Source: Dermacentor variabilis (Eukaryota > Arthropoda > Arachnida > Ixodida > Ixodidae). From it: a stretch of DNA of 64,000 nt. Shown here piece after piece: positions 1 through 12,800 of this stretch (positions are counted from its first letter, which is position 1; each line of letters starts with the position of its first letter). The stretch lies in the NCBI RefSeq assembly GCF_050947875.1, contig NC_134576.1:57664255-57728254 (forward strand), given 5' to 3'. Under the pieces are notes generated by a model that did no database searches, was not told the DNA's origin, and saw nothing but the letters and a program-made list of their open reading frames with translations. Made by a program: the position numbers and the translations under genes.

Positions 1-671
1 CGCGAGCTGATTGAGAAAATGATTTAAGAGATACGTACAGGATGAGAGGAAGATGAGTGTAGCAAAAAGGCAATCGGCGCACTTTCATAAGCGGCACATC
101 TTTACAAACAAGGAGAATACAAATAATCAAGCTATATATTCATGCATGTGAGGCGTCGGAACGAACTAAATGGTCACCCAAAATCGAACACAAGAGCCTT
201 TCCAGCGAATTTATGGGCGTATGATGAAAGTGAAGGGCATGAACAAACGAGGAGTTACACACGTTTATATTGCCCTTAATTTTTTTAACCTGTGGTTGTA
301 TTTTACTCCTCATATGGCCAATAATCTCACCGACATGTACATGTGCTGCGTCGAATCCCAAAATGCGCGCGAGCGATTTCGTGCAACGAAACAGAAACCG
401 ATCCAACATGCCTTCCGAAATCTGCCGGTGCGGTCTAAGGCAAATTTTGGAGGTTAACACTCAGTCGATATTATTAATATTATTTTCATGAACTATTTAA
501 GCTAGGACGGCAAGGCCACAGCAAAGTACAGGAAGTTACAGGAACCTTTCGTTGTAGGGTGTCTGTGACGTTGTACGCGGGCGGAGACAAAGTTGTAGCC
601 ACTCCGTGGTTGTAGCCGTAGCCGTGTAGGTGTGTGTTGAGGCGCCGTTGTTGCTGTTGCCGCGTGTAGAA
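1..671 (+). promoter_or_regulatory. Upstream region and probable 5' UTR of the BEN gene
   Basis: No recognisable gene lies before the BEN start codon. Bases 1-480 are AT-rich and contain overlapping open frames on both strands that I could not assign. From about 540 the sequence becomes GC-rich and repetitive (gttgtagcc, gtagccgtg), as expected for a TATA-less promoter and 5' UTR. The first in-frame ATG is at 672; the upstream GTG at 630 is in the same frame but is not needed. Confidence 0.35.
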
Positions 672-852
672 ATGCTTGCCTACGTAAAATACCGCGACAA
701 CTACCGCGCGATATTGCCTGTGCGGCTCATAAAGTCGTTCGAGTCAGAGGACGAAAAAGACTTCTCAAAGTCAAGAGAAGTCCAGGCTCACTGGTGTAGC
801 GAATACGGCGCTACTGAAGGGTACTACCCGGCCTTTGTACATGCCCTGGCAG
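672..852 (+). CDS. BEN gene exon 1
   Basis: It starts at ATG 672 and ends at the strong donor CAG|GTAAGT. It encodes 60 residues plus one base. The N-terminal module includes [18 protein letters not shown] and [19 protein letters not shown]. The donor phase is 1, matching the acceptor of exon 2. Confidence 0.85.
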
Positions 853-3800
853 GTAAGTAAGCCTTGCTTCCCTGTGTTTATATTGTTACACTGGGCAAGT
901 TTTGCGTCTTCTGTAGTCTCCGTCGATGCCTGGCTGTCTGTCTAACGCTTTCTTGGTCCACGGTTATCTTTACCAGAAACTGCGAAGCTAGCAAAAACTA
1001 TCGTTGGGTTTCTTAATGAGGCCTTGCAGAAATTTCGTTAGAAAGCGGCAATGTGCCTCACTTTTTATGAGATTAGGGAGTGCCCGACATGCATTAGTAT
1101 GTGCAGTGTTTGCATAGTATCACAGGACATAAATGTGTTGTCACATGTGCACTACGGTATTGTATGCTTGCGTTGATGTTGAGCAAATGTGCGCCGCGTG
1201 CGTCGTTGACATTATCACATCATCACAACGGATGGACGTACACATCTTGAGCCTATTTGTGTTTTAACAGCTGCTTTTCGAAGTGTTGATGCATACGTAG
1301 ACAGATGCAAAGCAGTTGTAACAGGAAGTTACTAATTTTGCATGTCCAAGACATCCGCGTCAAGGCCTAATTCCTGAGCCTAAAGGTTGTTTCCAAGCAG
1401 GTCTCAAGATCTGTTTGCAAAAAGATATTTTAAATTTGTATTGCGATAGCAATTGTATGGACACTCCAAGCGAATTGCCGTCGATTTCGTCGGGAGGTTC
1501 ATATATATTTAAGTACATGTGTGCTATATGTCATGCTATATGACATGTAGTATAAGCGGTTTATATTGTCACAACATTCTGTCGCTAAGGTTGCTTATAC
1601 CAGGTCTTCCATCTGTTACAAAATTATTCCTAACAATATTGAGAATGGCAGCCCGCGAAAAATTTCATAAAAGGCAATGCCGACATGCATGCTTTTTATC
1701 TTAAGCCTTCTCGGACAAGGCTGCTCTCGGACTACCAACAGGCACACGCACGCATCGGCTTCTCGCCTTAGGAATCTACGTGACCTTTGAAGAGCTGAGG
1801 ATCGCGGCCCTCATGTTCCAACAAGAAAGTCTGTAGGAAGGTGCTACATGGCTTCGGGTATCCCATGTGGCCACAGTACAGCAATAAGGAACTACCAATA
1901 TCCGTCCCCAAATCCACACCGCGCCTGTGCCAAAACATGAATGCCTTGTACTGCCATACGCGTCGCGATGCAATGGCCAGACAACTTGCAAAATAGTACG
2001 AAATGGACCCAGACACACTTTACATGGACACGGTCCACTGCGCACACATGGCTTTTCATAGAACACCGTTGGCTCGGACCGTAGGCCAGGTATATCCACC
2101 TGTGCCTCAGCCAAGTCCAGCTTGGTAAATATGGCAGACGCCTCAGCAATCGCCCTCGCAATCAAAACCAACGAAGACATGAAGCAAGGATCATTTATCC
2201 TCATGGACTCGCAAATAGCGTGCTATTAAGTAGCGCCTGCATTCCTGCATGTGGCGTCTGCCCCTTAGGTGCAGCAATAAACCAGGAACACAGTATCACA
2301 TGGTGCCTGGGACACATTGCAGCTACAGGAACAGACAGTGGACAGTGCTGCTACAGCTATTGCTTACCGAGCTACTGTCCCCCATACAGGCACCTTCCTC
2401 CCACCACTGGTGCCCCTCTCTCCCCAGGATGCCCTAGAGCACCAGTGTAGAGAAAGTGTACCTGCCGCCACACGTTCACCTAAGTGTAAGGGAAGCATAT
2501 GAGTGGTACTGCCCGCAAACGAGTACATGCCTGCACTTACGGTTGAAACTTGCCATCCACCTACCTCATGGCATGCGTGGGCTCTTGCCCGAGATGTGGA
2601 GGCCAGCCAACTTTCAGCCACATTCCCTGGGAATGTGAGCTCGGATCACGAAAAATTTTTACGCCTCACGTTCTAGTGCAAGGCTGCGCAGGAAGATTGT
2701 CATAATGGTGTTCAGCTGATAACAGCATCCTTAATTTTTCTTTTGTACGTCTGTGTGCAACTGCAAGCACTTGGTATTGATGACTGTAGTTAAATGTGAC
2801 TGTTGACACTGTGCTGCTGTTTCGGTTTTAGACACCCTGGACGGCCTCAACACGAAACTTAAGAAAATGAGGGAATCATTCCCCAGACTGATAAAAGTTC
2901 AGGGAGAGCTGCGGGCGTCCCGCAAGCACAGAGTGAGTATTTCTAAGCGCTATAATAACATGATAGTCTAGTCACTACTTGGCCATTTTATCTCGATACC
3001 ACCACTTGCATGCTGTTTATGTGGTGTTCAGAGTTAAGCAATATGCCAGTGAAATAATTGTGTACTAAAAAAATTGTGCAGATACCATTTGCTGTGAAAA
3101 TTCATGTTATGCAAAGCATTTGGCAAGGTGCCTGGCTATCCAGCCTTGTTTGGAGTTCCACAAAGGAAAGCCTGGTGGACGAACATGTCTTTTGTAAATT
3201 CAGTAGTGTGTGGGGGCAGTGAGCATGTATCTGTGTATGTGTGACAGAAGCATGGCGATAACCGCGTTAAAAGGATCATGAGCCAGCAATGGCATGATCG
3301 GCCATTGCCGGCTATTTGCCATGACCTTACGACATGGCGATCATTGTTTTCTACATAGAGGTAGTGGGTGAACTAATTGGGAGAAGCACTGACTGTGCCA
3401 TGATCAGGGACTGTGTTATATAATCAATCATACTTAAGGCTATGTAATGCAGGGTCTGGAAAATTATGGCATTTGTATTCCGGCAAAGAAATGGTAAAAT
3501 ATGATTAGCCTAGGCAGTCATGAAGTTAGTGCAATGCTGCATAGTTTCTACATAGTGTAAGCTGCTGCAAAAAAGTACTAAAAAAGTAGGCCAGTCCCAG
3601 AGAAAGTACAGTACAACAAGGCATCTATAAGTGTGAGCGGTCGCAGGGAAAGAAGATGAGGAAAAGACACGGGGTGCAGGCGCCGAGTGTTTCAAGAACA
3701 GACTGGCTTTGAAACTTAAGCATGCGTGTGATTGTGGCCTAACGGTTAGAACACCAGTCTGCCGTGCTCAATGGTAGAGGTATGATTGTACCACTGGTCA

Positions 3801-6800
3801 ACCATCTTCTTTTTATTAAAGCAAGGCGAGTCACAAACATGCATACCTAGCTACTTTAAAGTGTGCTGAATGAGGCAACTAGTGCTTCAAATTCAAGTAT
3901 GCTTATAGGATTTCATCTATAGGTATTTACCTTGAGGGAGCATTTAATTTTTCCTCTGTTGCTTATCCCACCTCTGTAGAAGGAGCCAACGCCACGAGAA
4001 ATAAAAAAACAGCGTGTTGCAGCCACAGAGGCTCTCCATGAACGCATTTTGGAGCAGCACAAGGTATGAACAGAACATAAAGGACTTTTTTGGAGCCACG
4101 TTGTGTGCCAAAATGGACAGGAGTACACTGCTCAGTAGAATATAGTGATGCATCTTATTTATTTGCACTGCTTCAGTTTTCAGACCAGTGAGCCACCAGA
4201 AGACGTGGTGGCTGAACTCAAAGCCACGATTGAAAACCAAGCAACAGAGCTGCGGAAGCTCAAGCAAAAACTTAAAGAAGGAGAGGAGCTTAATAAAATG
4301 TTAACCATAGCTCTGCTGGATAAATTTGGTGAGTACATAATGTATTTCTCAGTAGCCTTATCACCTTACAACAAGAAATAGTGGCCACATCAACAAATTA
4401 GTTGCCTGCCTCGCTTCCACAATTTGGTGCTTAATGGCTCATGTTGAGTTTTCCCATGAGCACTGTACAGCATTAGCACACTTTCCAATGATGTCGCGCT
4501 GCTGGTACTTCTTTTCAATTAATAAGGATATGCTCCTGCTAGATTGTAAAGAAAATCATTGTGGGCAATTTAATAATTTCCCAAGTACATGAGGACAATG
4601 AGCTATTGTTTTATAATGCCAACAAAGCGCAGCACTGCAATCCATATTGTCCATGCATTCATAAGGGATGAAACTACAATGGTTTCACATATTTAGCAAA
4701 CCTCATGTTGTTCCACTTGATCAAGAAAAGAAACCGAGGCGCTTGATCTTTCTTAATGACAACCAGAACAAGCTAACAGGCAAAAAAGCCAATGAAGGCA
4801 TACAGGATATTTTTGCACGCTAAATGCACATGTAATGCAATGGCTGTTAGTTCGGTCCCCACCAGGGGCGCATTGTTTATTTGTCTGCTGAAATTTCCTT
4901 TTATTTCATGATTTTTATGGTGCAGTTAAATGTACAACTAAACTTCCCATATGCTTTCCTTTAGTGTCTTGCCTGTTGGCTTCTTATGGTTTTGATATTC
5001 CACTTCTTGGCCATAATAATTTGCTCGACAGCCCGCCGCGGTGGCATCATGGCTTTGGCATTGCGCTGGGAAGCCTGAGGGCATGGAAGAAAATCCTAGC
5101 CATGGCGGTCCCGTATAAATGGGGTCAAAATGCAAAAAAAGCTCATGTACCATGCATTGGGTGCACATTAAAGAATGCCAGCTGGTGAAAATAAATTCAG
5201 AGTCCCCCAACTATGACATGCCTCATAACCGTGTCAGGGTTTTGGCACGTAAAACCCCAGACTTTAATAGTTTGTTTGACAGAGTGCAATATTGAAATCA
5301 GAATAGTACCCAGCTGGTTCACGGTGCATTTTTCACACGAAGTTCACACATAAACATTGCTATTCATTATTTACATCGAGCATAGTGTTTGCTTGGTGCC
5401 TAGTTATTTGTCATTATGGTCACTGCAGACATCCCTTATTCATACCTGGCGACTCCTGAATTTTCTCCTGGTTTACGAGTTCAAGCTACTATCAAAGTTA
5501 TTGTGGGCAGAAATTGTGAAGTCACTGGCCTAATAAACTGAACCTGAGCAGATAGGTTATTGGTAACACATGCTCAAGGTACTTTAGTTCAGCTCGGTGA
5601 AGGAAATAAACACCGTTGTGGATCGTCGCTTGATAGATACTGGTGGGATAGCAGGTGTGCCATGATATTCGAGTAGCACTTGAAATGCATGTTTATGCAT
5701 GCATGATAGTAGTGCCTGTGTATCCACCATGCCTTCTTTTGCAATTGTGTTTCTAACTCCATTTTTGTCAAGATGTACCAACAAGCCTACATTGGTACCC
5801 TTGCATGAGGGTGCATTCTTGATGCATACCTGTTGGAATCTACTAAATATGTGTGCTCAATACATGACCTTTACCTCGCATTTATGAAGCAGTGGCAGAC
5901 AGTAATGAACTTTTTTTGCTAATTGAAGTGTATGACAGTGCTTTGCTGGCAGTTATTTGAACACAGCATTAATAAATTTAAATGTAGAGATTGCTCGCAG
6001 TAAGTCCAGAGAAGGTGACCAACCTTCGGTGACCATGGGCCACCAGGCTGCAGAAGTGCCAGACCCAGTGGTCTGCACAGCGGCATCTTTGAATGAAGGT
6101 ACTGTTATTCTGTGTGCCTATCTGTTTTCTGTGTGCCTATCTGTGTAAGTCATGTTTCAAAAAAGTTGTGCATATGCCACTTGACGAGCAAAGTGTGTGG
6201 TTGACTGGTGGCTAGGCTATTTTTTTATGTACAGTGTCCAGATGAGTGTAGCTAATGCAGGAAGTCACCGTTTTTTAAGTTGGTCTAGAAAAAGTCCTCC
6301 TCCACCCATCTCATGTAGCATGAAAACTGCACTTTCCGTGCCGCAGCTTCAGAAGTGTAGGTAGAAGACAATAGACCAGAATAAGGGTGTTGCAAATGCA
6401 TGGCACCCTTCTGTCTGCGACTGTTGTCACTGTCAATGTACATTTTCTTCTAACCTGCTTTTTACTTTCTGCAAACATTGATAGCTGCTTACAGGTTTTG
6501 CAAAGCCACTATATGCGGGGACGTCATGGGGTGACTTAATTTTAGTTGTGAAATGCATGTGTGACCTCGTCTCTTGCATGCATCTGCAATAGAATTGGCT
6601 AGCAATGGAACTAATACACCTAACCCTCAATATAGTAAAGCCACACTTGCAGCAAAAAATGTAATTACATTGTGAATTTTGGTAATTTGAGATTTTGAAG
6701 GTCTTTACAGTTGTAAAAATAACTTCCCAAATTGCTAAAACAGTCCAGGTGGATAGTACCGCATCAGAAAGTACCGCATTTAGTTGATTCTAACGCGCCC

Positions 6801-9800
6801 TCAATTGTAACGCACACCTGTTTGCCGTTACGTAAAGAAAGAAAACTCCTTTACAGAACTGCATACCTCATGCTTTCATGCAGAAATACAACTTTCTCTC
6901 ATTTGGAAAAAATGATGTACAGTCAAACCAAGTTATTATGATACTGGTCTTACAAATATATTGGTTGAACCCTGAGAAGCTGCTGCACTGTCAACTTTTG
7001 TATGTTTTCCATGGTGAAATAACCCGCTTACTACAATGTCTCGATGCCGCACTATCGTCATCTAGACATTGAGATCCCACAACCTTCGCATCCGAAGGTT
7101 GTGGGATCGTTTTCCGTTTGCAACCAGTTGTTTTCTCATCCACTTTCATTTCCATTAATTTATTGTTTCTTTATTTCATTCATTAAGCACAAGTAATTTC
7201 CCCTATCTTTGGTGTCAGTGTTTGTTGGCTTTTTATGAGAATGCCACTCAGTGCCACTAACACTGTCTGCCAACTAGTTGGCCAATCACTGGTGTCATGT
7301 CTCGTCGTTTTCATGTCACTGTCGGTATAAAGTTGGTAGCATGAACAAGCCTTGAGACTAACATTAAAGCAGCATCCAGTATATTTATAGTACAGTTTGC
7401 TGCATGATAGCGATATCGCATATGCCACTTCTACTGAACACGAGACGAACTGCCATGTGCTTCATCTGATGCAGTTGTCGACACCTTCCAAGTTTTGTTG
7501 ACCAGATTACACGTCCCACTTACCTGATCTCTTGCAGAAAATAAACTCGCGCCTGATGTTTGTTACCAATTTTCTTCAGTCCATGGTCCATCCTACGTGT
7601 GTAAGAAATAACAGCAATTTCTTCTTTTTTTGTTTTTTTGCTGCTATGGGGAAGTGCGTATATTTATCTTGTTTACAAGCCCTTCACAGAAATAGTAGTG
7701 GATTTAGGAAAACTACCTTTCTTTAGCCGGCTTAGCTGTCGCTGAAAAATAAAGTTGGCAACATGGTGATAAGACTTTCAAGAGCCAAACCGAAACACGT
7801 TTCAGCTAGCTACAGTTGTAAACCGTTTATTTGGACCTCACGGGAACTGTGGAAATGTCCGAATAAACAGGTGTCCGAAAAAGCAAATTAAGAAAAAAAA
7901 TCCTTGATTTCCACGCACTTGTTCTGGCTCGGCAGTAGGCTTGAAGAAATCATGAATGCGCTGTTGCACGCTGTTCCGTTTACACACGATCAGATAAGCC
8001 TGAATCTTGGAGAGGGTCGTACGGTCACTATAGGTGGCTGAAAGCAGTCGCTGCTTGTACACGCTCTGCATGCGACGGCAGCATAGCACATGGTACGTCA
8101 TCTTCCGACTCATCTCCGGCGGTGCAGCAGAAACCTGAGGAATGATCTCGCCCTTCGTCGAGTTCTGCGCATGTCAGTACAGCAGTGTCAGCAGCTGTGA
8201 AACTCAAATGAGACGGTGTCCGGAATTGCAATGCAACCACTGCGCAGGTCTCGGCAGAATATATTCGGCGTCAGTAGGGAGCACATTGGTAGGCGTCAAA
8301 TCCCAGGCCTTCCGTAACCCGCTTGCCGGCATTGCCCAGCGCTGTCTGCGCCATGAAACACTTGACGTGATGTTTACGTATGCCACGTTGGATCACCGCA
8401 ACCTCGATACAGCACACAAAGCAAACATCACCATGCCGTCACGCCGACACCAGTTGCACAAACGAAAAATGTGGCCTACTCGAAGCCTCATACGCGAAGA
8501 AACAAATCAGCTGCTGGATTGTCTTGATATGGCTTACTAAGCTGAAACCGGAACTGCTGTAGAGCCACTCTATCCGGGCAGAAACGATGATGAGCGGCGA
8601 TTTGCAGTAGCGCCACTTCGTGGGGCAGCAAGGAGGCTCCGTTCAATACAAAAATGTCGTTCAGCAAGTCGAACCAGGCAGCGGTCAAAGCCCATGCATG
8701 GTGCTCTCGATCGAATTCGCTCAAGGAGTGTCCGAAAAATCAGACTAGAGGTTGCAAGGTGTCGAAACTTTCGGCAGTTGTTATACATTATGGTCTATGG
8801 AGAGAGTGGCGGTGCCGATAAGCAGACCGAATAATCGAGCATGTCCTAATTTTTGGAGTCCGAAAAATTGGTCGGCGACTGTATGCCTCTTTATGCTAAT
8901 TTTTAGCCTGCAGACGAGTAAGTCAATATCGGTTTGTACTGCTCACATTTGGGCATGTAATGAATCTCAACTTCAAATCTTAAGGCTGGTTAGCACACTC
9001 AAATTTATTAAAAAGCAGCATACATGCAGCATGTTTAGTTTTGGCTCTTGGGAAGTCTTGTCACCTTGTTGCCGATTTAAGTTTTTCACAACAGCCAAGC
9101 CAGCTATAGAAGGACAGTTTTCCTAAATGTACTATTATCTCTATGAAGTGCTTGTCAAGAGGAGAAAGACAATCGCCCGAAACAGCACAAACAAAACATA
9201 ATTGGCCGTTACTCCTTGCAAACACGAGATGTTGGACATTGACTGAAAAAAATTGGTAACCAATATCTGGTCTGAGTTGTCTTTTCTGTGAGATCAGCTA
9301 AGTAGGACGAGAAATCTGGTCAACAAAACGTGGCAGGCATCCACAACTTTGTGTAAGATGAAACGCACTTGGCAGTTCGTCTTGTGTTAAGTAGTGGTGG
9401 TATACACGGTACCGCTATCATGCCGCAAAATGTACTTTAAACAGACTGAATGCTGCTGTTACAAATTCTATAGGCTCAAATCTGGCGGCACATTGTAGGC
9501 ACTGCCAATGCGGCCCCGTTTTGCCAAACCGCAATGCTGTTCAAAAATGGCAAACTAACATGCCTAGAGAGAGCTGAGGCATCGCATGTACATAGATTCT
9601 GCCTCGTGTGTGAGCCAAATGTCTGTTATACTGCATCGCAAAGAAAAAGACATTTTGAATATCCTAATTTATTGGTACGCACCACATGACCAAGCATTTA
9701 TAATGATTTGTCGATCAATAAACTCGGTTGTTAGTTGGCATTCGTCATCCATTCCTTGTCCCATGGCTGCACATATATGTAAAAATGCTTACAAGGGTAA

Positions 9801-12800
9801 TAAACACTGGCCACCATAGAATCCAGCCAACATCAAACAAGGCGAATCACCATCTGATCACCAAGCAACTGCGGCTTGTGGATATGTCTAAATCCAAGGG
9901 TGGACATCATTTTCTAGTAGCACATATCAATATGAAAGAATGCATGCAAATAACCTCTGCATCTGTCGACATTTCAGGATTTACCTTTCAGTTCCAAGCA
10001 CATATGTCAGATGGCTAAAAACTTGAATAAAACTGTGTCGCAAAAATACTTTTGCACATTGCCTAAGAAATACATGGCTTTCAGTGGAACTAAAATCAGT
10101 AAATGAAAATAGCTTGTTATGTTGGGGTTTCACTGTGCATAAAGCTCTTGTCAAAGCAAAATGTTTTTGACAGTTTCTTATGATTGTGCAGGGGTGCTCG
10201 AGTCCACCACTATGGACGAAGGCGGCAGTGGTTCGTCAACCACAGCAAGGATGGGACTTGCATGTGAGTGAGCTTTATTCTTTATTTAGTGGAGAAAACA
10301 CATGAGGTACTTTAACTGGTCAAGATACAAAGACCACTTACAAGATATTTTTTCTGTGCACGTGTCTGCCGATAGTTTTGAGTGGCCAACCTCTAGAGAC
10401 AGAGGAGTGAAGCTGGTGGTGAAGGACCATTTTCGTGGCAATTAATTTAGAGAACATATTATTTGTCAACTATGGTTACATTGAAGCAGGGTATAACTTT
10501 CTGTTACATATGCTAGTGCAATGAATGCTTTGCAGAACACTGTTAAGTATGCACCTTTATAGCGAGTATGCACACTATGCAAGTTTGTCCTCATTTTCTT
10601 AGTATAGTAATTGCAACATTACAAGGTATACCTGCTGCTTAAGCGCACAAGTGTCTACTATTTCACCAAGCAAAACTGCATTAAAGGATCTACTTTTGTG
10701 GTGATTCTGTGGCTTAAAGGGAAGCTGAAGAGTCTGTTGAATTCAATAAGACGCACATATACGGATGCGGGAATCCTATAAACCATGCAGGTAAATGTTG
10801 GGTGGGATTTTTCTCTTAGGAGTGACGTAATCGCCGGTTAAAACTGCGCTGTTGCTTTGCCCCCCCGTCGAGCGCCGCGCGCTGCTGCTGACGATGCCAG
10901 CGGAGACTGGAAACCGCGGCGTAGTGACGTCGGCACTGGTGTTCCGTTCCTTCGCAGTCTTCCCGACCGTGCCTGACCACGCTTGTTTCTGCATGCGTGC
11001 CGTCATAATTTGCTTCGCTCGACCCTGCATTCTTTTGTTTATGTGTATGTAGAGTGGTATTTGACGGTATTGCCAATCGTGCCAGCGCTCTGTGCAGCCT
11101 ACGGTTGCACGAACACCAGCAGCCGCGACGATGTTCCAGTGCTTCCCGCAAGACAAGAAGTTTGCAGCTAAGGGGGAGGCTGCTGTGAATCGAAAGAATT
11201 TCAAGCGCTCAAAAACCACAGTGCTGTGCTCTAATCACTTCCGTGACAACATTTACTACCAGAGTTTATCAATAATGCTTGGATGAGTGAGAGTACGACT
11301 TGCTGCTAGCAGGCTTTCTAAATGCAGCGTGAAAAGGTCGGGGAAACGAATGCACAAAGGCGGGACGGGGACTAGTAATTGGTCTTGGAAGACCTTATGA
11401 ATACAGAAACTTGTCCAAACCTGCATTTTGATTTACTGCTAGCTCCTTCATGTTGGCACGCTGAACAGAACTACATATTTATCTCCCACCCTTGATGCAG
11501 GTTTCGTCGCAAACCGCCGTCAATTTTCTATTCGCATGTATGTTGTGAAACAGCCTACATGCAGCTGCCATAACGCAGTGCAAGTGTAAAGTTTGCATGT
11601 GTTCGAAAGCCGGCGCACACCAGGACGCTCCCCTCGCGCACAAAGAGAAACCGGCTGTCTCACGTAGCTGACGGAATTCACCGCCTTTACGGCTCCGGTT
11701 ATGAGTAGCGTGCGAATGGCTCGCTGATGAAGGTCACTGCACGTGCTACAAGAGGTGGAAAACTTCTCCCTCATGTAAACCGTCTGTGTATATTGCCGAC
11801 AGTTTTGGGGCAGCGCACAAATGCCGACAATCGCATCCCTGCTTACGTTCCACGAGGAGGCATGCAGTAACATAACAGTACAGTTGTTTGCCCGGAAACA
11901 AACTCACTGGATCACTGAATACAGCTTTGCAAAAAGCATACTCGCCAAATAACATTTCTAACTTGAGGAGATGCTAAAACTTCGCTTTCGTTTGCATCGA
12001 AAGCACTGCTTGCTACCAGCAACTTTTGCTTCTTGGAGAGGCCGGCTACGTACATGTAGGGAGCAACGCCGAACTCCTCAGAGAAACGCAACCTCTCGAG
12101 ATTTACAATTAGCGTCTCACTAAACCACAGCGCCAAACCACCTTGCACCGTGCTTCATGTGTGGTGGTAGCGGTCGGTCCGGACGAACACCATTGGCGAC
12201 GTCACGAGGTGCCCGACCAATAACAGACGGAAACGAGGCACGTGAGCTGCCCCGAGTCTGCTCCTGCACTTTTTGTCAAAATAAAATCTGTTTGCGCTTT
12301 CTTTCGCTCAATTTCAATGCAATATTCGAATTCGGAGGGTTGAAAACCATTATGTACAGCTCTTCACTCATTTTTTTTTGGATAACTCTGCAGCTTCCCT
12401 TTAACAAAGCACTGGTTTAAGCAAGTTAAAGCTATATGGTGTTGCGCTGCCAAGCACAAGGTCACGGGATTGAATCTCGGCCACGGCACCCACATTTCGA
12501 TAGGGGTGAAACGCGAAAACACCCGTGTATTTAGATTTAGGTGCATGTTAAAGAACCCTTGGTGGTCCAAATTATTCCAGAGTCCCCCCTCTGTGACATG
12601 CCACATAATTTAATCATGCTCTTAGCACATAAAACCCCATAGTTTTAAGCTAGTTAAAATTGTAACTTCATGGCAGGCTTTCAGTGCATAATCATGCATA
12701 TATGTTGGCCTGCCTATGTGTGTGTTTTTATTCCTGTGATTTCTGCACTGAATTAGTAGCCATGACCACTATATGTTTCAATAAATTTTGCCATTGGTTG

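Noticed and set aside
140..460. 106-codon minus-strand open frame near the left edge
   Set aside because: It overlaps an equally good + frame, begins with GTG and shows no motif; it may be chance or old repeat.
5988..6001. Using the AG at 6000 as the exon 5 acceptor of the BEN gene
   Set aside because: It leads to a TGA after ten codons with the phase set by exon 4; the AG at 5987 keeps the full frame.
10776..11219. 147-codon minus-strand open frame
   Set aside because: It is antisense to the THAP remnant of the TTAA transposon, has no recognisable motif and no splice or start context.
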